From assembly GCF_020379485.1 (NCBI RefSeq), contig NC_063452.1, positions 26,790,770-26,854,769 of the forward strand: DNA of 64,000 nucleotides. The letters are read 5' to 3'. Made by a program: the position numbers and the translations under genes. The first letter of the stretch is position 1. The number at the start of each line of letters is the position of its first letter. Below the pieces are notes generated by a model. That model had not been told where the DNA came from and did not search any database. It saw only the letters and a program-made list of their open reading frames with translations. This stretch comes from Brassica napus. Its lineage: Eukaryota; Streptophyta; Magnoliopsida; Brassicales; Brassicaceae. Shown piece by piece: positions 1 to 9,866 of this stretch.

Positions 1-3000
1 GGTGAGAGTTGATCAATCTTCACACATGATTATGATTAGGATTATGATTATGATTATGATTATGATTAGGATTAGCATTAGGTCGTTGGTTTGAGAAAAA
101 AACAAAACATTCTTCTATTATAAAGGAACACATTGGAGACAAAACCTACCTTTATTTTAGAGTTCATGAGGAACAAAATACAAGTGGTTCGAGATTGTCT
201 TAAAGCATCTTGAGGGAATCTTTAGAATCTTATTAGAATCTTGTTTTGGTAAGTTGATTAGTAGCCTTGGAACACTCGATCAATCTTCGGACATGATTAT
301 GATTAGGATTATTAGACTGTATGGGGCTTGTTTGAGAAGACAAAACACCAGTTTCGACATACTTTTGAGTTAAATGTCGGGGATCCCATTAATTGTGTGA
401 ACGTTACGGATTGCAGTGGAAGTGAACGGAGGAGTTATTGTGTCGGTGGTGAAAGAGGAAGATTGGTATAAGGAGCAAAGGAGCCGAGTGAAAGTGACTG
501 ATTATGGAGAAGCTGTCATCATGCCTGGTCTTGTTGATGTGTAAGTTGATCTTTGACTCCTTCTAGTTTCTGTTTTTTTCTTTTGTCCTAAAATCTTGGA
601 GCTTTCTTCTTTTTGATTTTGGTAAAGGCATGCTCATCTTGATGATCCTGGAAGAAGTGAATGGGAAGGGTTTCCTTCTGGAACAAAGGCTGCTGCTGCT
701 GGTAATCAAACACTGACTCGGTTCTTGTTGCAAGATTGTCCTGTTTTGTCTCTTTTCTTACTTTCTTCAAGTTATTGATGTTGTCTTTTTATCCGGCAGG
801 GGGTATCACCACATTGATTGACATGCCCTTAAACAGTGACCCTTCAACTGTATCTCCTGAAACTTTGAAACTCAAGGTAAGCAATCCTCTTTAGTTGGTT
901 GACTCTATGCATACAACATCATTGTTTCAATGTCTGTGCTTTAACAGATCGAAGCTGCAAAAGAGAGAATACTTGTTGATGTTGGTAAACACTCAATCCT
1001 TACCACATTTGTTGATTACAGAGGAGAAAAAAGGCTGAGTTCCTAAATCTCTTTTTTGTCCAGGTTTCTGGGGAGGGTTGGTGCCTGACAATGCACTCAA
1101 CTCAAGTGCTCTTTCGTCTCTCTTAGATGCTGGAGTTCTTGGTCTCAAGGTATGTATCATGTCTAACGTGGCCTATCAAACGTATTGCTTCTTATTATCT
1201 CTCTAACATGACTTCTCTCAATCTCTTTGTTCAGTCCTTCATGTGTCCTTCAGGGATCAACGATTTCCCCATGACAAACATCACTCACATAAAGGTTTTG
1301 TTTCTTGAGTCAACTATGATATAGGAACAACTAGTACAAGACAATGCTGACTATATCTTATCCTATCCACCATTGTTTGTTTCTGCAGGAAGGTCTTTCT
1401 GTATTAGCTAAATACAAACGACCATTGCTTGTACACGCAGAGGTCGAAATGGATTCAGAGATTGATGATGGCACCGATAATGATCCTCGTTCTTACCTGA
1501 CTTACTTAAAAACCAGGCCAAGTTCATGGTGAGACGCTGCTTCATTCTTTCACTCTATATAAAAGTTCTTAAACATCATCGGTCATTGTTCCTGTTAAAT
1601 CTTTATCCGAGCAACTAGGGAGGAGGGAGCAATCAGAAACTTGTTATCGGTTACCGAGAACACAAGGATTGGTGGTTCTGCAGAAGGAGCACATGTTCAT
1701 ATTGTTCATCTGTCTGATGCCTCTTCTTCCTTGGAGATGATAAAGGTACTTAGGACTTCAAGCAGTTAAAGCACCATCACTTAGGTTTTCTTAAATTTGG
1801 CTATATTTTGAAGGAAGCGAAAGGCAAAGGAGACAGTGTTACCGTTGAAACATGCCCACATTACCTAGCTTTCTCAGCTGAAGAGATTCCAGAAGGCGAC
1901 ACACGTTTCAAATGCTCACCTCCCATACGCCATGCAGCGAATAGAGAGAAGTTGTGGGAAGCTATGATGGTATAGTAATCTTGAGCCATTATATATTTTA
2001 CCACAAGTTCTTGATTTTTAAACTTTTTGGATTTGGGTTTAGGAAGGAGACATTGATATGCTGAGCTCTGATCATTCACCAACAAAGCCTGAACTCAAAC
2101 TCTTGAGTGATGGTAATTTCTTGAAAGCATGGGGTGGGATATCGTCTTTACAGGTTTGTCACACAAGTCTTTTAACTATTGATTGTAATACATATCGATA
2201 TTATTAGTCATGAATGATGAAGCCTGAAACATGTAGAAACTATGAAATAAAAAAAAACTCATGGAATTTTTTGTCTGGGGAGCGAACTGCAGTTTGTTCT
2301 ACCAGTAACATGGTCATACGGAAGAAAGTATGGAGTGACTCTCGAGCAGGTAGCTTCTTGGTGGAGCGATAGGCCTTCCAAACTCGCTGGACTACACTCT
2401 AAGGTGCCTCATATTAAATGTCAATATCCTCTATTAGTCACAGTGTTTATGTATTTGTTCCGAGTAAAATGGGTCTTTAAATTACAGGGAGCTATTGCGG
2501 TTGGGAAACATGCGGATATTGTTGTGTGGGAACCTGAAGTGGAGTTTGATCTTGATGAAGACCATCCTATTCACTTCAAACACCCTGTATGTACAGTCTT
2601 CCTTTTTTTTTTCTAACTAGAAAGAGATCCATAAGTAGAGCATATGTTTGGGCATATAAACCAGGAACAGGACCCGAACCCGAACCAATGCTCACACAAA
2701 CAAAAAAAAAACTACCCGAAATACTTTTTTATCCGAAATATTAAAATTTTTCCAACAAATCTACCTTTTATCCGATATATCTGAAAAACCAGAACCAATT
2801 TGAATCCAAAATTTATCAGATATTAGCTGGTTTCTAACATTGTTACTCGAACATAACACCAAAACACCGAACTAAATTTCATAAATAACCGAATGGTTCA
2901 TTTATCTCAAAAAAACAAAAACAAATTGGAACTAAACCAAAACCAAACGTAGTAGAGCATATGGTTAAACGGTTAAACCTGAAAACGCCAAATGTCTAAC

Positions 3001-3167
3001 CGTTATGTATGTTTGTTCTTTTGTGTTGTTGACAACAGAGCATCTCAGCTTATTTGGGAAGAAAGTTATCAGGTAAAGTAGTTTCAACATTTGTAAGAGG
3101 AAACTTGGTGTTTGGAGAAGGCAAACATGCTTCTGATGCCTGTGGATCTCTGCTACTCGCCACTTGA
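1..3167 (+). CDS. ALN: Allantoinase, exons 2-14 (5' partial)
   Basis: Allantoinase hydrolyses allantoin to allantoate in ureide (purine) catabolism, in the plant endomembrane/ER. Thirteen exons read through in one frame: 417-540, 628-701, 800-876, 948-984, 1064-1149, 1235-1294, 1389-1528, 1619-1745, 1814-1969, 2043-2153, 2293-2403, 2488-2586, 3039-3167 (TGA). With one G at position 1 as the last base of exon 1 (GT donor at 2-3) they sum to 444 codons, so the window seems to open exactly at the exon 1/intron 1 junction. The missing exon 1 should carry the N-terminal signal anchor. Metal-site motifs of the cyclic amidohydrolase family are visible: [17 protein letters not shown] (candidate bridging lysine), LLVHAE, HIVHLSD and [10 protein letters not shown]. 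No stop or frameshift was seen. The neighbour GRXS17 is on the same strand, as expected for the Arabidopsis AT4G04955/AT4G04950 pair. Splice sites were inferred by hand. Confidence 0.93.
8..312. repeat. Duplicated GATTAT-rich segment in ALN intron 1
   Basis: A GATTATGATTAGG-type simple repeat at about 28-75 recurs at about 292-312. Each copy is preceded by a related stretch (GATCAATCTTC at 10-20 and 269-279) and followed by a TTTGAGA stretch. It looks like an old local duplication with microsatellite expansion inside the intron. No coding potential was seen. Confidence 0.6.
2634..2962. repeat. Insertion in ALN intron 13 bounded by 13-bp direct repeats
   Basis: The 13-mer AGTAGAGCATATG occurs at 2634-2646 and again at 2950-2962. 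The roughly 300 bp between are rich in degenerate CCGAACC/ACCCGAA motifs and A-runs and contain no ORF. Matching direct repeats of this length suggest a target-site duplication around a retroposed or other mobile sequence. It accounts for most of the unusually long intron 13 (2587-3038). The element family is not recognised. Confidence 0.45.
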
Positions 3168-4866
3168 GACTGAAAAAGGGATTGTAAACGGATCTTATTC
3201 CGCACTAAAGTTACAAATGTAAATAGGTAATTAAGACATAAATAGGGTGGCCTTTAAAACGAAGAAGTCTCTTGTTCAAAGATTTGTTCAGGACATGCTG
3301 CTGTTGCCTAGACTCGTCTTGTTGGATTGTTTATCTTTGTATTTTTAAACTTACCTATGAGTGGTAATGTAAATGTGCATTTGTGGAAGGGGAAGGGTTT
3401 TTCTCAGGACATGGACTCACTTCTTTCATATACTACATTCGTCTTCGTGAGGAGCACAATGATCTGATGATAAGTTGGGCGACGTTGGCTCTTCTGTAGG
3501 TGTTGCATGTTTTGTTCTTACTGTGGTATATGCATATCAGAGTGCAATTTTTGCTTTAAATTGTTGTTTGGTTTCACAACGGTTTGATCATGGAGCTTTC
3601 TTGTTAGCTTTCATCTGTATTGATCTTTCTTATCTTCTAATGATCTGTTTCATTAAAAAAAAAGAATCTTCTAATGATCACTCTGTTCAGTAATTGATAT
3701 ACTGATATGTTTCAGTTTTGTCTCATCTCAGGATTTTGTAGGATATATATGGCTTGGAGAAACATTATACACTAGAACTTTAAGTTGCTGGAGAGTGGAT
3801 GTTGTAAACGTGATGTAAAATTAGATTTTTTATCTTTCTTTTTGCTGATGTGAACTGTTGTGCAAGGACTTAAAGTTCATATTAATGTGATGTTGTAACT
3901 GTGAGAAGTCGTTTATCATAAACAGGTATTTTCTTTCTTAGCTTTCACTTAAAACTCACTTGGTTGAGTCATGCCCAGCTCTTCTTTGAGACTTGTAATC
4001 TAAGGAAGTTGTCCTGACTTCGAAGTAACCGATTAGCACTCGTCTTCTCGGCTACTATAAATAAGTGCATGTTTTATTCCTTTCAATACCATGTTCTTTG
4101 TAAAAATAATATATTTGTTAAAGTCTAACCCATTGTCTCTTCTCAAGCCCCTCACAGTTCAAATGTCTCACCTTAACTCTTCAGAAAGTACAGCCATATT
4201 ATTTCTGAGTAAACAGCCTATTGTCTAATAAGATCCCCTTACTACCTAGTACCTTCATGTTATTGATGATTTATGTCTATTGTAAGAAACATGTTCTCAC
4301 CTTTTATCCTTAACCGGGGGGTTTATGTCTCAACAGATTTCTTTCTTGTAATGGGTGTGGTTATGCTTATTTTGTGAGGAACCGGTTCACATTTGATCGC
4401 TTCACAAATTTTGCATATATTCTAATACTATTGGAGTGGAGATTCAGAGGAATTTAAAATTTGAAGAGAATAACATTTTGATGTTTATGGATTTGTCGGA
4501 GAATAAGATCTACCGACAGAAAGAAGACAATTTAACCAATGAGCATATTTCACTAATATAACTTAAAAACGTTTTTATTACAAAACAAATAGACAAGTAG
4601 ATGTGAAATTCAATAAAATAATATTTTTAAAATAAAAAGTAAATTCATAAGTAGTATTTTAAAATTTTTATCGCAAAGTACACAAAAGAAAAAGCAGAAA
4701 CAACAGACGTGAAAAGACACACCACATACACTCCATAGAGCCAAATAACCCTTTGCTACCGAGAATGAGCCTCCGCTACAAGCAACCAAAAGAGTTGCTT
4801 AGGAAAAGCCACAACCCAGCCAACACATGCATGGATCCTATCTGACATCAAGAAGCTATAGGAGAC
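3168..4866. other. ALN 3' flank; no gene; contains shared locus repeats
   Basis: No supportable gene. The first few hundred bases are the ALN 3' UTR and terminator region. Positions 3415-3490 resemble 24690-24765, downstream of the GRXS17 fragment. Positions 4219-4540 align patchily with 23741-24220 and 32148-32260, sharing blocks such as GAGGAACCGGTTCAC. This is decayed duplicated sequence of the ALN-GRXS17 intergenic region. The stretch 4209-4240 is also the empty-site relative of the hAT insertion at 17704. The last 130 bp, up to the retrotransposon, show nothing recognisable. Confidence 0.5.
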
Positions 4867-5383
4867 TGTTTGATCGAGAAACGGTAAATAAATAAGATGT
4901 GGGTTTAAGCAAAGACGTCTTATTAATGGTCGGAGAAAGAACGTTCAATCGGTTACAAGGGAAAAGGAGAGATCGCGACAGAAAGAAAGCCGGTGGCTCG
5001 ATATGCTACCGGAAAAGTACAACTAACGGCGAGATGAAGCAAAAGGTGAAAACCCTAATCTAGCCGCCAGGTGTCAGTCTGATGATTTTCGATCCCTTTC
5101 TTGTTTCCTCTCCTTTTCCTTATATAGGCGTCCTGGCGTCTCGCCCTTGACCTAATTTACGCCGTCTTGGTGGGCCTCCTCTGCTGGGCCGAGAAGCCCG
5201 TAGGCATTCGGGTAGTTGCTGAGCCGAACGTACTTCAGTCGATGATGATCGACTAAAAGTACTCGAGAGTCAAGCCGAGACACCTGACTCTCGAGCCGAC
5301 CGATCGAGCCGTCGTTTCTCCTAACTCGGGCCAGGCCTTCCTATTCCTCGGGCCTTGTGGGATGGTCAAATCCATCCTCTACA
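4867..5383 (-). repeat. 3' LTR (downstream LTR relative to gag-pol)
   Basis: 517 bp, TG...CA, with eight substitutions and no indel relative to the other LTR. A TATATA-like motif on the minus strand (+ strand CCTTATATAGGCG, near 5118-5130) is the likely retroelement promoter TATA box and is present in both LTRs. Confidence 0.96.
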
Positions 5384-5387
5384 GTAA

Positions 5388-5397
5388 GTCCCCCCCC
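5388..5397 (-). other. Polypurine tract
   Basis: A run of C on the + strand, read as a G-rich purine tract on the sense minus strand, lies within 5-15 bp of the inner edge of the 3' LTR. This is where plus-strand DNA synthesis is primed during reverse transcription. Confidence 0.75.
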
Positions 5398-5583
5398 TAG
5401 TCCATTAGTGAGCAGAGTGCTTTCCAGCTCGTGATGGATTCTAAGGTTTGGAGGTTTGAGGGAATAGGAAGCCTATCGGAAGGTTGGAACGGTTGGTCGA
5501 TGAGTTGCATTGCGTTGTTCTCTCGAACGCGAGCAGTAGAGGCTTTTGTCTCTTCTTTTAGTCGTCGTGTCGCAGGAAGGGTT

Positions 5584-5800
5584 CGTCGCGAGGGTTCGCT
5601 GGAGATTTGGGAGAGTTTCAAGGCCCATTTAGGCCTGTTTAGACTTAATGACGACGCCTCGGATTCCCCCTCATTTTTTTAAATGAACCGAGAAGTCGAA
5701 ACGTCGCGAGGGTCCGCTGGGTTTCTAGGGCGGATTTCGAGGCCCGTTTAGGCCTGAATAGACCTAATGATGTCACCTCGAGTTCCCCCCCTCTCTCTTT
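5584..5800. repeat. Two diverged tandem copies of a ~118-bp unit upstream of the antisense gene
   Basis: The unit starts CGTCGCGAGGGT at 5584 and again at 5702 and shares the GGCCC-TTTAGGCCT and GACCTAATGA-like blocks. The pair sits directly upstream of the TATA box of the antisense gene, so it may be a duplicated promoter or enhancer block. That role is inference from position only. Confidence 0.6.
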
Positions 5801-5804
5801 TCCT

Positions 5805-5812
5805 TATAAATA
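5805..5812 (+). promoter_or_regulatory. TATA box of the retrotransposon antisense gene
   Basis: TATAAATA lies 124 bp upstream of the ATG at 5936, followed by a pyrimidine-rich leader typical of plant 5' UTRs. It suggests the antisense gene has its own RNA polymerase II promoter inside the element, independent of the LTR. Confidence 0.6.
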
Positions 5813-5935
5813 CGCAGACCCCCCTTCATTTCTTCAAGTTTTTCTCCGCGATCAAAGGTACTTTCTCTCTCTATCCTTTATCTCTCTAAGCGTTGTTAGA
5901 TTCATTCGAAACATCCTTCGCCGTTTCGTTCTGCA

Positions 5936-8900
5936 ATGTCGTCGGGTCAGAGGCTATCGAAGCAACAGAAGGGAAAGGCAGTCGCAGCGACGTCGAATCC
6001 GACTAGGAATCCCGGCGGGGGTCGTGTCGGTGACCCGGAGGCGATTCATCGCGCGGCGATGATGGATACGGCGAATCTATCCCGCTCTCAACGGCTTCTT
6101 GTTGCGGATGCTGCGAGACTCGCGAGAGAAGGATGTCAGAACGTCGTTGCGAGGGATGCAATGGAATGTTCGAGAGACGGGCAGAGCGGGGCAATGCCCG
6201 TTGACTCGATCACTCTGAGGGCTCGACCTGCGGAGGTTGGTCTCTCGGAGGACGACGATTCTGAGGCCGAGTTCTTCCCGACCACTTTTTACCCCGATGG
6301 GATTTTCGAAGAGCTTCCTCAACTCCATCCCGATTTATTGCGTCCTGCCTTCTTGGCCGGCCAGGACTGGGAAGGCGTAGAGGAGACAAAGTTGACTCTT
6401 GGAAGCGTGAAGAGGGTTCTTCGGGCCGCGGGTGCCGTAGGCGTGACCTTCCTTGTGCCTACGGAAGCGCAGAGACCCTGGTCTCCTCCGGTGGGGTACC
6501 AGACGGTGTATGAGTCCTATTTTCAGGAAGACACTCGTTACTGGTTCCCCATCCCGCGACTGATCACAGCATACGTCAGACGTCGAGATCTCGCGATCAG
6601 TCAGCTGCTGAATGGTTCGCTGCGTCTAGCGGTCACTTTGTCGGTTTTGGCGGAGCAGATTGACATGCCGATGAGCGTTAGGTCGTTCGAGGAGATGACC
6701 TCGATAACCGACGTGAAAGATGGCACTTACTCGGTGAAGATGCGACCGAACTGCAATGTGTGTGCCGGTCATCCGAATAAGACGCAGAATTGGCAGCGCT
6801 CCTACTTCTTCCTTAAGTCTGACAGCTCGGCCTTCGAGGAGCCTCCCCAAGATGATCACCGAGTTCTTTGGAACCGTTCTTGCGGTAGAATACTCTGTCG
6901 CGAACCATACGAGATTTGTCGATTCTAACCCACCGTTTTTTTTTTGCTTTGTATGCAGTTGGCCATCCTACCTCCCCAGCTTATCCCGAAGATTTCTTGA
7001 GGAGTGTTCGCGCCGTCGCTCTTCTCCGAGTCTATCGTTGGTCTGAGATCTCCGTCGAAAAGATCCGTGAGCTTAAGGATCGAATCGCTCGAAGTATGTT
7101 CTCTCGCACTTCTAGAGAGTGCTCTTCTAGTCGCAAATTTCTTTTTCTGTCGCGTCCTGACCCTTTTGCCTTATGTTTTCAGGAGAGTGGAGATCCGACC
7201 TTCCGACCGTTCTTCCCATTCGTGCTAAGCGACTGGACATTTTCCCGAGGGACATCCAAAAACAAATCACCGAGGCGAAGAAGATGGGCACTCTTCCTGA
7301 TTTGAGCGCAATAATAGCGGCCCAGCTGGGGCTGGCTGGCGGGGAAGGGCCCTCGACGGCGGTTCCTCGTTCTGACGAGGTTTTCCCTTCCGATGCCAGA
7401 AGCGCGGGGAAGGGCAAGAAAAGAAAAAGAGGCGATGGTTCGGGAGCCGGGAGGAGTATTGAGGAGACAGGTGATGTCCCTCCTTCCAGTGAGCCCCGGA
7501 AGAAGAGCAAGAAGAAAAGGACAAAGACGAAGTCCACCGGCGAGCAGTTGGAAGATGCTGACGAGCAGATCGAGCTAGAGGAAGAGGGTGCTCGAGGAGA
7601 AGGAATACAGCCCGAAGAGGGGGGTTCTGGGGCTGAAGCCTTGGAGGGACGGAATGACGAGGAGGGAGTAAGCGAAGGAGAGGAACGCGAGACTTCCCTT
7701 AACGCCGTCTGCTCGGGTGATTCCGAGGAAAATAGCGAAGGGTCGCCACTCCTGATAAGGAGGGGAAACGACGAAGATGATGATGAGAGGCGGTCTCCTG
7801 TCCTGACGTCTCCTCGCGAGAGAACTCCAGCTCCCGTCGGAGGGGGGGCCGTCCAGATCGGTACTTCTTCCCGTGGCTCGGCTATCTTAAGGAGGGCTCC
7901 CGGTTTCAATTTTTCCGATAAGGTCGACTTCCATTATGAGGGACCGGCTCCCTTAGCGTACGTTCCAGAGAAATGTGGGGAGTTTCTCTGTCAACTGAGG
8001 GGGAGGGCGAAACCTCTTCCTGCCGTGAAGGACCTTATCTTTGGGGGTGAATACGAAGAAGCTGCAAGGGCCAAACTGCTGGTAAACGGCTTGGTCTCTC
8101 TTTTTTTTTATTTCCTTGACTCGTAACCTCTCACGATTTCCATTGTGTCGCGTGTTCAGGGTGATAGCACGATGAATGTCGTAATCGATAAATACGACAC
8201 GGCGCTTAAGGGAGCCTTGGGGGAGCTCGAGCTGGCCAAGAAAGAATTTGCTGAGAAGGAAAAGGTTTCCGCTCGTCGACTGAATGAGTCAAGGGCCAAT
8301 CTGCAGAAGCTCGATGGGGTGATGGCTCGCACCGTTGCTCGGCGCGATGAGTTTAAAGCCGCGCTGGAGTCGTCTCGAAGAACCATCCGCGAGCTTGAAC
8401 AGAAGAATGCTGATCTCGAGAGCGAGAAGGCTTCGCTCGCTGCCACGCACGAGCGAGAGATGAAACGTCTGAGAGACTCCAGAATCTTGGAGGTGACGAG
8501 AGAAAGGGGAAGGGTTGAGGCAGAGATGACCGCCAAGGCTAATCGTTGCTTCGCCAGGATTCGTTCTCGAGAGGAGCGCTGGGGTCCTTACGACGAGGCT
8601 CGGTTACTTTACAGCCAAGCCTTCGGGACTAGGAAGTGCCTCGAGGCCTTGAAAGGAGCCGGGAACGATATACCGCAAGCCTCTATCGATATGTTCGTCG
8701 ATTACGAGACGAAGTACGAACAAGAGGCTGAGCAGCGAAAGATTGGCGAGATCCCTGAAAGCGATTTTATACTCTCTCCTCTCGTGTTGGAGTCTCAGTT
8801 TGTGGATGCTCGGATTCTGGCGGGTCTCGATCCGTATGGTTCCAACGATGGTTTAATTGACCCGGAGGCCGCGGCGAATCTGCATGTCTCGTGTACTTTT

Positions 8901-9209
8901 CCGGTCGGAGAAAGGCGCGAGGACCCGATGCTTCCTATCGAAAACCCTTTGACCGTTCTTGAGGAAGGGGTGCCTGGTCGAGGAGCCCGGGTCGATGGAA
9001 ATGATGTTCCTGTCCTCGTGCTTTCGGACACTTCAGTCGAGGGTCGCGATTCGCTGCCTCCAGAAGAGTCTCGTCGGGATGGCGAGGAAAACACTGGCGA
9101 GGTGTCGGGGGATGCTGCGGCGCAAGTTTCTCCGACTGCCCGCGAGTCGAGCGTCAGGGCTTCGGAGCTTTCCGCCCTTAATGATCGCGAGAGTGATCGG
9201 GAAGCTTAG
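5936..9209 (+). CDS. Antisense accessory gene of the Tat retrotransposon, four exons
   Basis: Exons inferred from GT-AG sites and frame continuity are 5936-6884, 6959-7093, 7183-8081 and 8160-9209. They sum to 3033 nt, giving 1010 aa with no internal stop. Exon 1 is a globular region with NWQRSYFF near its end, resembling the plant 'putative gypsy type transposon' (Transposase_28-like) family. Exon 3 is a low-complexity region rich in Lys/Arg and Glu/Asp. Exon 4 begins with a long Ala/Glu/Lys/Arg-rich coiled coil (from about GDSTMNVV through the ARIRSREERW region) and ends in an acidic Ser-rich tail. The gene runs opposite to gag-pol and has its own TATA box. Extra ORFs of this kind are known in Tat-lineage elements but their function is not. 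It is open while pol in the same copy is broken. Exon borders are not supported by transcripts. Confidence 0.78.
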
Positions 9210-9866
9210 TTTTCCTTGTTTGTTGTTTTCTTTTGGACTTAGCCTTTCGAGGCTTTTACTTTGTTGTTCTTCCGTTATAACTCTTCGAATCGTATCATCT
9301 TTTTTTTTTTTTTTTATTTGTACTCGTCTATCAAATGCATGTTTTGTCAAGATTTGAAGTGACTATTTGTTTGGTATAACAGTATTCGAGATATCGAATC
9401 GTTGTAGTTTTGGGTTCGTTATGACGTTGTCTCGGTCGATTTCTTTGACTCGCGATCGTTCGTCATTTGAGTTTTGTTATATGATGATCGACGTTGATGG
9501 TTCCAAATCGACCCTAGCGTAATTTCCAAGCGTTCGGTGGGCCAAACATTACTTTAGTAAATTACAGGGTGGGTTGAAGTCATTGTCTCGGCCGTGCTGG
9601 TTTATATCGCAACACGGTCGATTCCCATAAATACGTGTCTGATCGAGACATATCCAAAGTGGGGTGTCGGCATCGCTTAAGTGGTCGTCTTCTTTGGAGA
9701 TCGACTCCTCGGGGAGGAGGTTTTTTTTTTTTTTATTTCGGCTGGACCCCCTTTTTCTTTGGGCTGCCTACGTATCCCTTCGTGGGAATCAAGCCATTCG
9801 TAGTTCTTAGATTGTGAGTAAAAGTGGCCTTAGTGGCGCATTTACCCGGTGAGGCATTTGTCTTGA
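9210..9866. other. Spacer between the convergent antisense gene and pol
   Basis: No coding potential. It holds T-runs at 9300-9316 and 9721-9734 and TCGGTCGA/TCGATC-rich sequence. It separates the 3' ends of two convergent transcription units, so it probably contains terminators for both. No defined signal could be assigned. Confidence 0.5.

Noticed and set aside
7127..7909. 260-aa minus-strand ORF opposite the retrotransposon antisense gene
   Set aside because: A mirror of the purine-rich, low-complexity exon 3 on the other strand; Ser/Pro-rich shadow without domain. The + strand reading explains the region.
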